Below are positions 22,783-33,503 of a DNA stretch of 64,000 nucleotides, piece after piece (the first letter of the stretch is position 1; every line of letters begins with the position of its first letter). The DNA lies in contig JAZKJV010008259.1 in the NCBI GenBank assembly GCA_037367405.1, positions 248,001-312,000 of the forward strand, written 5' to 3'. This stretch comes from Ottelia alismoides (lineage: Eukaryota > Streptophyta > Magnoliopsida > Alismatales > Hydrocharitaceae). A program made the position numbers and the translations under genes. The notes beneath the pieces are model-generated. The model saw only the letters and a program-made list of their open reading frames with translations. It made no database searches and had not been told where the DNA came from.

Positions 22783-23142
22783 ATACTTAGGATAATCAGA
22801 TCCTAAGTATAGGGGGGAGAGTGACCCGCATCCATTCTCTGTAAATCCTCTAGATCACATCGGTTCTCATACTCATTCATGTCCTATACTTAGGCTGACC
22901 AGAGCCTAAGTATAGGGGGGATAGATGCCCGCCGTGTGTATACCCATCCATTTCTCCTCTTGTCCTCGTTCGCCCCATTTTTTTATCTTCTTCTACACTT
23001 AGGCTGCCAAAGCCTAAGTATAGGGGGGCGGAGCGACTTCTATACTTTTTGTAATTTTAGCTCTCCTACGCTTAGCACGAGCTATGTCTTTTTCATCGCT
23101 TTTCGTGCTCTGAGGACATAGCACACACTAAGTATAGGGGGG
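22783..23142 (+). repeat. Array of four hairpin + polypurine modules
   Basis: Each module ends in CTAAGTATAGGGGGG and is preceded by a complementary arm. Module 1 has ATACTTAGGAT (22783-22793) and ATCCTAAGTAT (22800-22810). Module 2 has CTATACTTAGGCT (22884) and AGCCTAAGTATAG (22903). Module 3 has the same arms at 22993 and 23011 with one mismatch. Module 4 has GCTATGTC / GACATAGC followed by CTAAGTATAGGGGGG (23128-23142). The G runs lie 104-114 bp apart. The sequence copies the true PPT (TTTAAGTATAGGGGG at 24619). Spacer sequences between modules are mostly unrelated. Confidence 0.85.
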
Positions 23143-24618
23143 CGTCTATATATTACATATATACTTTACCCATAGCTCGTACTTTCACGTATTTTCGCGT
23201 ATTTTCTTTATATATTATGCAATAATTACGGGGTGGGTAAAAAAAATTGTACTATATATATAATACTTGTATAAAAAGTTGTAGAATTCTTGTAAATTTG
23301 TTGTAAAATAGGATGTATATCAAAAAAAACTTGTATACTATGTATATTATGTGTAAATTAAAAACTTGTTGTAAATAATAAAATTTGTTGTATACCAAAA
23401 AAAATATATGTTGAAAATAAGGCTTCTTACTTACTCTTGCATATCATCCTTGCATTTCAAAAAAAAGGAAGAGTCTTGCATTTCATTCATAGCATGTCAT
23501 CTACACCTCATCTGCATATCTTGCATATTCAAGGTGAAAAGCTAGTGGGTTATGAACCGAGTTATGAGTAAATATTGAGGGTGGGCTTGATTTGACCTTA
23601 ATCCACCTAATTTCAGAGGAACCTTATAGGAACTGGAGTTAAGATTTTTTCAGGTCAAGTGACTTAATTCTTTGAGTCCGCAAGTCTATGTTCACATGTC
23701 ATCTTGATTAGTCTAAGTAGAATAACTCGTGCACATGCATGGTTCTTTTAGACAGTGACTTAACTTGGACAAGCACAAAGCACGTAGCTCTTCATTGATG
23801 AGGTGGTGAGGAAGTAGAATCCTTTAGCTTGGAGTAGCACACGGGTGGAAACATCCGTCCTCCTCTAGGGAGGGTAGTGCATCTCAACCTAGTCTGGTGG
23901 TGTTGAAGTCTAAAGACAGGATGCTGTGGGTTGCGATAATGCTTCAAAAGAGGGATAGTCTACTGGCTCAAGAGGAAAAACTCCTGATGTACATGCTGCA
24001 CCTTGTATATAGTTCCAAAAGAAAAAGGAAAAAAGAGAAAAAAATGCAAGAACTCTAAAAAATAGACAGGCCAGAAATTAAAAAAAAGGGTATTGCCTGT
24101 CGGAGTATGTATATTAGTAAGAAGTCTGCAGCCGGATGACTTGGCTACACTGGTCAGGCATCCCGGGATAGGTAGCTACACTGGCTACCGTCCATTCTTT
24201 TCTCTACCCCCTCCTCTTGAGCTGGTCGCACCTGAACTTAGAAGGGAATACCCCGCCCCTCGAGGAAAGAGTTATTGGACCAGGTTATTGAGTTACCTTG
24301 TTAGAGGAGGCTGGTTCTGAGTCATTTCTGATGTGGAGAGTTACATTTCACTTACACAGTACAAGTAAGAATCATAGTCATCAGAAATTTGCGTTTGAGG
24401 ATTTGTTCTGACTTGACTATTGAGACGTCTTAAATAGAAGACTTGTGGAACTTGAAGTCTGTTAGGTCTTAAGTTCAGGTCCCAATAAGGTTCCGCCACA
24501 CAATTAATCCAAAGGTCGAGTCAAGCCCCATTTTCAACTCTTGTTCATGACCTTAGTATGGAACCCAAAATCATTTCACTCTTGCATTTCATTTTAGTTG
24601 CTCGGGGACGAACAAGGT
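23143..24618 (+). other. Element A 3' untranslated region with a conserved repeat pair
   Basis: Non-coding. GGCTACACTGG at 24143-24153 and GCTACACTGGCTACC at 24174-24188 form a direct repeat about 31 nt apart. Element B has GGCTACACTGG at 48906 and ACTACACTGGCCACC at 48938 with the same spacing, followed in both by a CC-TTCTTTTCTC phrase. Conservation outside the coding region suggests a cis-acting RNA or DNA element. Confidence 0.6.
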
Positions 24619-24633
24619 TTAAGTATAGGGGGT
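24619..24633 (+). other. Polypurine tract of element A
   Basis: TTTAAGTATAGGGGGT directly precedes the 3' LTR and follows the phrase GGGGACGAACAAGG, also found before the element B LTR. It is the expected primer site for plus-strand DNA synthesis. Confidence 0.85.
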
Positions 24634-27600
24634 TGATGAATCTCTGATTCATCACTCTAAAAGTTGAAAATAGAGCTTTGTTCTCGAGTAATTAGCTGCA
24701 TATTTCCCCTTATCTTTCATAATTAGCATTCATGCATGCAAACATAATATCTGCATTTTAGCATTCATATGGCATTAAATAAGAAGCCCAATTTCACTTG
24801 TATATATTCACCTGTATATTAGATAAAATACCTTATTTGTATATATTTTATACTAACTCTGAATCCAATAAAATCAACTCTATTGTGTATATATGACTAA
24901 CACTAATTAAAGAAAAATATCAAAAAAATACTAACTTGTAAAATTACCCAATAAAACCCCAACCCAAGTTTGAAACCATGAACCTTAAAATGTACATATC
25001 TCTCTCATACAGCCTCCAAATTAGGTCTACTCACTTTTAAAGTAATATATTCGAAACGAGACTAATTTCATTAAAATCGGAGCTCGTATGCAAAACTTGG
25101 ATTTTGGGCCCCTTTTGTATATTGTACAGATTGACCGTTTTGCCCCAGTATTTTATCATTTTATTTTCTTCATTATTAAAAATCCAAAAAAATTAGATTA
25201 AATTGTGAATATTCTTGTCATATTTTCTCTACTTTTATTTTAATTTTTCTCTCTTTAAAAATTGACAAAAAAATTGTAAAAGATAAAATGCAGTATTTTA
25301 TACCTATAAGGTACTGCCCAAAAATATTCTTTTGTACAGATGATCTCGTTTGATTTTTGACCCTTCACGAATGTTGTAGATCTCATCGAGACGAGCAACA
25401 TTTGTGTTGATCACTTTTTGATCTAACCACTTCTATTATTTCTTTTTTATTTTTGTTTACATTTAGTTGTGAATTCTTCTCGGAGCGACATGTGGCTCCT
25501 CCGGAAGCCGCCACATGTCAACTCCATAGATTTTGCACTTAATTAAATAAAATGCCACATGGTCACATCCGAGCGCGCCAAGTGGTACCATCTCCTCCTC
25601 TCTACCCATTCCTTCCCACTCTCCCTTAACTTAAGGGAGAGGCCACCCTTCCACACCTCTCATCCCATTCCATCTCCTCCACCTTCCCCATCTCTCCCAC
25701 TCTCTCCATGGCCTCTCCAACCTCCACCTCCTCCTCTTTATAATCTCCTCTACCCCTCCATTCATACCCATCCGCCATCATCGTGAGAGGACGAGAGCTC
25801 CCTTAGCCTTCCTGGTGACAGCAGAGATCGACTCAGGTAGAGCGACGACCATTCCTTTCCCTGCGAGATCCAAGGAGCTCCCCACCCCTTGTTGCAGCTC
25901 CCACTCGAGTTGCCCGAGCTCAGCACCTAGTCGCTGCTTTGAGCGAAAATCTGAAGCTCCAGCAAGAGCTTCTTCCCTAGGCATCCGTCCATTCCATCTA
26001 CAGGTAACTTCTTCATCTCTGCTTCTTCCTCCTTCTCCTTCATCTTCTCTCTCTTCAATCCATATTCATCCATCCTCCAAATCACAAATATTTTTGCACT
26101 TCACGGATAAATCACACGTTGCGAACGCAATGGTGATTTTTCTTGTATTTTTTGGCGAACTTTCATCAACCGATTAATCACTTATTTACGCCATGTTAAA
26201 CACATGCATGAGGATCCCCTGTTTGTGAACTTTCACTCTCTCTCTTCTCCTTTCTTCTTCCTCCGCCCACACACGGTCTCCTCCTCTCCATTGCCACCGC
26301 CTCGCCAGCGAGTCCGCCGCGCGTCAACCTCCGCTCGCCACAACGTGCGCCTCCTGCCACTCCAACGCTGAGGCCGCCGTCTGCCCCTTCTCTGCCGCCC
26401 TCCACACTGCAACGCGTGGCTGCCTCTCCAGCTCGACAGGCGCGTGGCTGCGCGCCACCACTCCAGCCGTGCTGCCGTTGACGCCAACTCGCCTCCCTCG
26501 ATGCCACCTGCACCGCGCCCAGACCATTCTCCCCCCTCAACGCAAGCGCCTCCGCCCCGCCACGTGCCACCTCTACCTCGCGGGCGCGCGCCCAGCCCCA
26601 GCCGCACGTCACCCTCCTCCGCTGGCCTACCAGCCGCGTGCGCCTCCCTCGACGCCTCACCATCCTTCGCACCTCCGCGCGATGCCCCTCAGCCTCTGCG
26701 GCGCGCGCGCGTGCAGCATCCAACCATCCACCCAACGGTGCGCGCACGCGCGGCTGCAGACCCGCTCCTCCACCGCGCGACACCGACCACCTCCTCCGTC
26801 CTCCGGCCGCCGTTACCTCCTCGCTGCGCCATCCATCCTCAATCTTGGTTGCCGTCCGCGTGAAGCTTCAATCAAGCTTCCCCTGTTTCAAGCAAGGAGG
26901 AACAGAGAAGCTCTTATCGGATAATAAAGACAAAAGTGGGTATTTGCAAAGGGGACACTTGCACTCCTTTGCAAGTTCTCAAACAAAGTTCATGTTTTAG
27001 GTAATTTCATGTAAGTCCCTGTTCTCATTTCAACTCATATTTCTTTTCTCTGTATTGCATTCACACCCTTGCATTTGCACGTTTATTTTATCATCATTTT
27101 GTCGTCCATTTTAAATCCAAAAGTTGCATTGTGTAGCATAACTCTTGTTCTATCATTTTAGCACTTATTTGTATTTTTCGGATTTGCAGAATATTTATGG
27201 AAATTAACTTGGTGAAAATTGCAATATTTTGCCCATTTTGATTGATTAATTGATTGTGCATTGTCTGCTTATCGAAAAATCTCTGAAAAGTCATCATTGG
27301 TAGACCAAAGTCTATGCTACAACATATCCAAAAATCATCTCATTTGCACGTATAGTCTATCTTAGAAAAATCATTTAGTGAAGACATTAATCGATTTTTA
27401 ATTAATCAACCGTGAAGTGTTTTTACGAAATTCAAGTTGATTTGGATAGCTCTTGCTTAGATCTATTTGGATTAATTTTGTTTCTGAGAAATATCATCGT
27501 TTGGTAATTATTAGAATTGATATAGTCATTTTCACTAGAGTCTGCATATTTTATTATCCGTGCATCAGAAAATTCTAAAAAAAATTAGTGTAGCTTAATT

Positions 27601-27966
27601 TTATCCCATTTCATAATCTGGCCAAGTTTCACAATTTTTGAAATTAATTTGACCATATTTCTGAATTAACGTTTAAATTGGCCTGATTTTGCATGTGTCT
27701 TGCATAAAAAAATCGAAAAAGACCAAAAATATTCTCTCTGAAAATCGAACATTGGAAATTTGCTAAAAATCTACCTAAGGAGACAGATGCCTCTCGGAGT
27801 TCGACCTTGGACACTATCAAGTAAAAAAATTTGCCGCTCGAGATTAACTTGAATTTAATTGAAAGTGGTTTTTGATATTCCCTCTCGTATCCGACTGCAA
27901 CGAACACTTTAGATTAATTTGGACATCAATTTGCTCGAATTACCAAGGGTGCGGGAGCGATCATCA
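24634..27966 (+). mobile_element. Element A 3' LTR
   Basis: It starts with the same TGATGAATC / GATTCATCA hairpin as the 5' LTR and ends ATCATCA. Differences from the 5' copy are scattered substitutions, a 14-bp deletion near 25050 (the TTCAAAGACC segment) and single-base indels in A runs. The TATA motif is at 25737 and the GC-rich leader at about 26230-26870. Confidence 0.95.
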
Positions 27967-27971
27967 TGGAT
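27967..27971 (+). repeat. Target site duplication of element A, right copy (TGGAT)
   Basis: Exact repeat of 15479-15483, abutting the end of the 3' LTR. Confidence 0.95.
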
Positions 27972-28390
27972 AAAAATTGATATTGATGGAGCCTTTAAGC
28001 ATAATCCAAAATCTGCTAATGGAGAAAGAATTTTGGGGGACAGTAATGAAGATTTCCTTAGTGGTATATATGCCTATCATTGTATTGCTAATGGTATGGA
28101 AGTTGAGATGCACTGTGGTTGTTGGATTACACTTTTGTAAAGCTAAAGGATTTACCAAAGTTGAGTTCAAACATAATTAAGTTATTGGTTCGAATGGTGC
28201 ATGCTGAAAACTACACTCTCTGGCATTACCGAGGTGATGGAATGATGCTCTTAATTTGATTGAAGTTAATTTCAAGTTAAGTTATCGATTAGAGGAAGCA
28301 AATTTTATAGCAGATTCTTTAGCAAATTGGATCATGCAATTTACAGCAACACTTTCCATTCTTTCAGGAACCTACTATTGGGTCTTACAA
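27972..28390 (+). pseudogene. LINE-type RNase H (RVT_3-like) pseudogene, 3' part
   Basis: The translation begins WIKIDIDGAFKHNPKSANG, followed by LGDSNEDFLSGIYAY, NGMEVEMH, and then after a frameshift LHFCKAKGFTKVE. Near 28300 comes YRLEEANFIADSLANW. This is the order of the plant LINE-associated RNase H domain: D of DGAF, E of MEVE, and the final D of ADSLAN. The third acidic residue is not visible, and several stops and frameshifts break the frame. Element A is inserted between NNG and IKID. A host gene of the ribonuclease-H-like class is the alternative, but decay makes a LINE remnant more likely. Confidence 0.75.
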
Positions 28391-31002
28391 ACTAAAGAAA
28401 TGTTGTCTAGTGTACGTTAAACTCAAATATCTTTTTTGACAACTAATTTACACTCAAATTTTTTATCTCACCATTTCACTCGACACTTTTTTTCTATTAA
28501 CATTGGAGCTTTCTTCCACTAAGAAGAGGTCGATCCAATATGGTGGATTTTAGAGGGTGGCTTATATGCCATCATACCACATATACATGTTATACTATTA
28601 TGTCCCATATCATAGAATGTGATATTATGGTATAATATCATATAATGTTATGCTATGGTACAATAGCGTAGCATATGCTATTATACCAAATTAGATTGCA
28701 TTGTATCTTAATATGTATGGATATCATCTTTGTAGCATAGATGATGGTATTCATTTTAATATCAATGCTACAAAGATGCTTATGTTGGTTCTACAAAAAG
28801 TTTATAAAATATATTATATATATTATATTATATTTGCATCATAAGTACCCGATAAAGCCCTTTGTAGCACGGGATTCATGTACACCATAAGTAGCTTTAT
28901 TGTTATAGATCCATCTAAGGTCAAATTTTATGTGTTATCTATGCTCACATAATAGTATTGTGCACCTCATGGATATCAACTATGACAATCATAAAATGAA
29001 AAATGCTATAATGATACTCAAAAGCACTAGTCAATGGGATTTTATGTGCATTTCATGGATCCTAACTTCTTCTCCATTTCTTGGATGTATCAGGAATTGG
29101 TAATATCACGCGCATATTATGGAGGATCTCACTAAAGACATCCAGGACAAAGTGACCATGATTCTCTTCAACAGAAGAGCCTCCATCAACAAGAGGTGTT
29201 TTCTTCGATCACAATAGGGTGATGCTACTTAATTTTCAAGAACAACTAAGCAATCCGAATAGACCTCGCGATGCAGCTTGTGATAATGAATGTGGACTAT
29301 GAGAGAATGGTGCCCATTAAGGAGCATGTGAAGGATGTCACCCTCTACAAACACATCCACTCCAATAAGGCAAAGGAGGGGATGTCAGATTCATAGATAA
29401 TGAATGATACTGCGAGCATATTCTATTGTTAACATCGCTTACAATTGCAAGGGAATGATTTGAAGTCCCAATCTCAAAGAGGTTACCAATTGGTTTGATT
29501 TCATTCATATTTCCTCTTCTCCTATTACAAAAAATCCTCTTATCACTTACAAGAGGATATCTATTCTGACATTCTTCTTACAAGTCCTCCACTTCCACTG
29601 CGTGCATGACCCTCTCTGAGTTTGATCCCTACATTGCTATCCTTTGTGACACTGATGTTGTCGTCTATGAAATTATCATCAATGAGTAGTGTCCATATTC
29701 TCAAGCTCATATAATGTACAATTAATATAAGAATAATTAAAAACAAATGTGCAACAAAGAAGAAATCTTGAGATGGCAATTTCTAGGTGGCCTCGATGAG
29801 CAAACGATATAACAACTAGGAAGAGTGAGATGTAGGAGAGCATCTAATAAGAAAGTCATACAGTAAAAGCAAGGATGGTATACAACAAGACAAGAGAATA
29901 TTACAAGCATAAGGTGTGAGAGGACATGCTACAAGAAAATGAAGAGAAAATTGTTACATACGGACAAATAAAATTAAGAGCAGAATGATCAGTGATGATA
30001 GAATTTGTGGGTACATGAACTGAAGTTCAGAGGGGGGTTATGAATCCATAGTGAGAGGGATTATGGAAGAACTTCTTGAGAAGATTGTCTCTTCTTAGCA
30101 AAGAGAACTATACATGGAAAGGACGGTGTAATTGGAATACAAAATAATCAATTTTAATTTGATGGGAGTCCAAAGTCTGATAGTAATTTTTCTATGTAGG
30201 TTTTTTCTCAATAGAACTCTAAGCATAGCAAAGGAAGGTGTGCTTGGAATACAAAGTACCAATTATTAGCATGGTGGGTTACAAATTAATTCCAAAATCT
30301 GGAAAGATCATTTGTGGGTAGGTTTTCTCTCCCATAGAACTCCTTAACATAACTAACCACAAAAATGAAGCATCAAATATTCCTCCCTTTTATTATTTCA
30401 GAAAGAAATTCCATCAAGTACCAATATAATACAATTTAGACATGTAATCGTTCACCTAATCGTTCCTCCCCTTCATGTAACAACACATACGCGTACACTT
30501 ACGATCTACAAATGTCGAGTCTAGGATCAAGGAGTCGTCTAAAGACTTTAAACTCTACTGAACTCATATTATCCTCTAAGCTCCCAAAATATGCTATCAA
30601 CCTTTTTACTTCTCAATTCGCTTTAAAATCCTGCTTCATTCTTGTAATTTAAACACACTAGGTGAAACATGCATAATAGTTGTGATGGTTTTGTTTAATG
30701 TCCTTATTCCATTTAAATTATCTACATGCTACATGTCATGCTTAGTCTTGATTTGATCCTAGATGAGATCTCCACTATGCCTTTTCATTTCTTTTTTTAC
30801 AAAGACATTCCCGCGTTCTTCCTCATAGATCTCCTTGATCAATGTATACTCTCCACTAGGTTTTACATGAAGAACGTACTCATGTTGCTTAATGTGGCTA
30901 AGAGAGTGCTTCCTTCACATTAGATTACAGGGTTGCCACTAATTGAGTTTGATTGTACTAGAACTGAATGTGTGCGTGTGGTGTGAGGGTGTATGTGTGT
31001 GC
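28391..31002. other. AT-rich DNA with no confident gene
   Basis: At 28725-28778 the arms CATCTTTGTAGCAT and ATGCTACAAAGATG make a perfect 14-bp hairpin with a 26-nt loop inside a TATAATATC-rich stretch. At about 29120-29400 two short frames (MEDLTKDIQDKVTMILFNRR, then MVPIKEHVKDVTLYKHI) have ordinary codon-like composition and may be fragments of an unrecognised gene. No domain could be assigned. The rest shows nothing identifiable. Confidence 0.4.
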
Positions 31003-31257
31003 AGGACCACCCCAATAGGATGTGATCCTTCCTGAGTTTAAAAATCCCGCTCATTTTTTTGTAACAAACACTACCACTTTAGTAGAATAGGTAAACATTT
31101 TGTATTATAACTGCACATTGCAATGCACAATTATACACTAAAGCAAATATCAAAACTACGCATTATAATATAAAATATTTACATATTTTAAGAAATTACT
31201 AATATTTTTTACAAAAAGGGAGGCATTCCTTAACTCAAGAAGGACCACGTCCCATTG
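31003..31257. mobile_element. MITE-like element with imperfect TIRs and microsatellite flanks
   Basis: CCAATAGGATGTGATCCTTC (31012-31031) and the following CTGAGTT are matched by the inverted copy AACTCAAGAAGGACCACGTC plus CCATTGG (31231-31257). The interior is AT-rich and non-coding. (TG)n sits outside the left TIR (about 30968-31002), and a long CA tract sits outside the right one, so the microsatellites are themselves inverted around the element. Confidence 0.6.
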
Positions 31258-31958
31258 GAAGTATCACACACACAGACACATACACATACAGAGACACACC
31301 CACACGCCCATAGACACACACCCATGGACACAAACCCACGCACGCACACACACACGTACACATGCACACTCGTACACACACACACACACAAGCACCCACA
31401 CACCTACACACACGCATGCACACGCATAGACGCACAAATACATATGGACACCCTCACACACACACTCATACACACCCACACCCACACACCCATGCACCAC
31501 CCACCCACACACACGTACGCATACGCACACCCAAAACATGCACACACACACACACGAATGCGCACACGCATGCATGCACACAGACACACACGTGCGCACA
31601 CACACATGCACACACACACACACCGCACCCATGCATCTAGGTACCCATGAACGCACGCCCCTCGCATGCTCACACGCAGGCATTCTCGCACACAGGAACA
31701 CGCACATGCACTCCCCTACACACAGGCACATACGTGCATGCGCATGCATACGCGCATATGCACATGCACACGTACACGCACGTACACGCACACACACCTA
31801 CACACACACACACAAACACACACCCACATACATGCACCCACAGACACATACATACACAGACACTTACACACAGATACAGACACATACACCCACATGTACA
31901 CGCATATGCACCCACGCATGCATGCACACACACATCTATGCACACACCCACTCGAACA
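31258..31958. repeat. Long CA/CG-type microsatellite (about 700 bp)
   Basis: Almost entirely CACA, ACGC, CATG and CCCACA words, so purine-pyrimidine alternation is extreme. All six frames are open because stops are rare, and none is a gene. It fills the gap between the right TIR of the MITE and the exact 3' terminus of LTR-C copy 2. Confidence 0.95.
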
Positions 31959-33503
31959 TGAAGGATATGGTTAGATACTCAAGCGCATCATGGAAGTGTG
32001 ATGATCGCATCATATGTGATCGGGAGCGACTAGTCATACTAGTTGCTCGATGCAGCAGAATTTAAAAAACTTATGCAGCATTGTCGTATGATTTGTGTTT
32101 CTTTCAACGGTTAAGTCGTTGTTGTAAAAACACAACATTAAATAATTTAATTTAAATTAATTTTCATTGATAAATCAACAGAATTAATTTGAATTCAAAT
32201 CACTTTTGACTAGAGAAGAGATAATGGGGAGACTAAACCGATTCCCCTAAGAAAGGGGGACGACTAGTCTTCTCCACATGGAGAGTTGTAGTCGTCCACT
32301 CCTTTTGAGTGGATTTGTTAATGTCCTCTAATTATCATGAGATCTCATTATCTCATGATATCTCTTTAATCTCTTGTCGAAAATATTTTCACAAAAAATA
32401 ATCCTAAATTATCTTGTAGAAAATATCAACCATGCCATTGAAATTTTGTGAATCTCATTTACAACCCAAAAAAAACGTAATTATATTCAATTAATTTTTT
32501 AATGTGAATCCAATTCACATCAATAATTAATTAACAAATATAAATCATAATATGCTCTCTTTAATATATTCTAAATTACATTTATAATATACCAAAGTAA
32601 TATGGATAGTGCTATCCACATTATTCATATCCATGATAATTAAATCACATTTAATCATCTTGGACCTCTATTCTCATGTGCCCCAAATAATATGAATCAC
32701 ATTCACATTATTCACATCTTTGATAATTAAATCATATCTAATTATCTTAGATAACTCTCCTAATAATATGAACCAAATTCATATTATTCATGATAGTTAA
32801 ATCACATTTAATTATCGATTTTCTCAATGCTCAGATACATACATCAAAAATGAAATTATACATGAACTCTTTCAATTATAACGTGCTTTCTCCGCAGATA
32901 CTTGGAGATAAGGACAGGGCAATTGTACTGTGCCACATATAGTGACTTGGATATTGACATCACATCTCAAATCTAGATCTTGCGGGCCTTTCATAGATGC
33001 TAGATTAAATCAAGACCGCAAATCTAATATTCTCATTACATCTGAATTACATTCAGATCGATGTCCAACATTTGGACTAAGATCAGATTACTTCTCTATG
33101 AGAGGAGTCGCTAAAATCCAGACCTGTTTAAACACTTCCTCAGAATGAAAGCGTCATGGTTATACAATCGTTTATGATCTCATCACCCTCAGGTATTCCT
33201 AGTACCTGTACATCCTGCATACTGGAAGACCTATAACAAATCCGAAGTTTTAGATCTCTTTTAAACTGTCTCCTTCAGGATTTTATCATTAAGGTTCTCA
33301 TTCTATCATTGGGAGTCGGTATCTATCATATACTTTCGAAAAGCATATATCATACCTAGGTGTTGATCATTTACATTCCAAAGGCATATGCCAAACCTAA
33401 AAAATTCGGTCAAGCTTCCAAAGCAAGATGACCACGCTTGGAATTTGATTCTTCCCAATATCTCATGAGTGAGCTCATGTATTTCGGTTCAGTAATGAAC
33501 CTA

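Larger units (their letters stand above)
15484..27966 (+). mobile_element. Element A: complete non-autonomous Athila-like Ty3/gypsy retrotransposon (12.48 kb)
   Basis: Direct LTRs of 3334 and 3333 bp (TGATGAATC...GTCATCA / ATCATCA) enclose 5.8 kb of internal DNA. They are flanked by a perfect 5-bp target duplication, so this is one intact insertion. The internal region runs PBS, long structured leader, ORF1, protease-like ORF2, ORF3, a hairpin/polypurine array, a long 3' untranslated region and the PPT. RT, RNase H and integrase are absent, so mobilisation would require enzymes from another element. The LTRs differ by scattered substitutions and a few short indels (roughly 2-3% by eye), which marks a fairly recent insertion. 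Lineage is inferred from the Athila-type PBS, the large LTRs and the protease neighbourhood shared with element G. Confidence 0.9.

Noticed and set aside
22783..23142. Interpreting the hairpin series as a CRISPR-like or rho-independent terminator array
   Set aside because: The context is a plant LTR retrotransposon. The repeat copies the element's own PPT, spacers are not of uniform length, and stems are followed by G runs, not T runs.
31255..32065. Long overlapping open frames (up to about 177 codons) in the CA-rich tract, on both strands
   Set aside because: Their sequence is pure microsatellite translation (HTHTHT, CVCVCV); the absence of stops is compositional.
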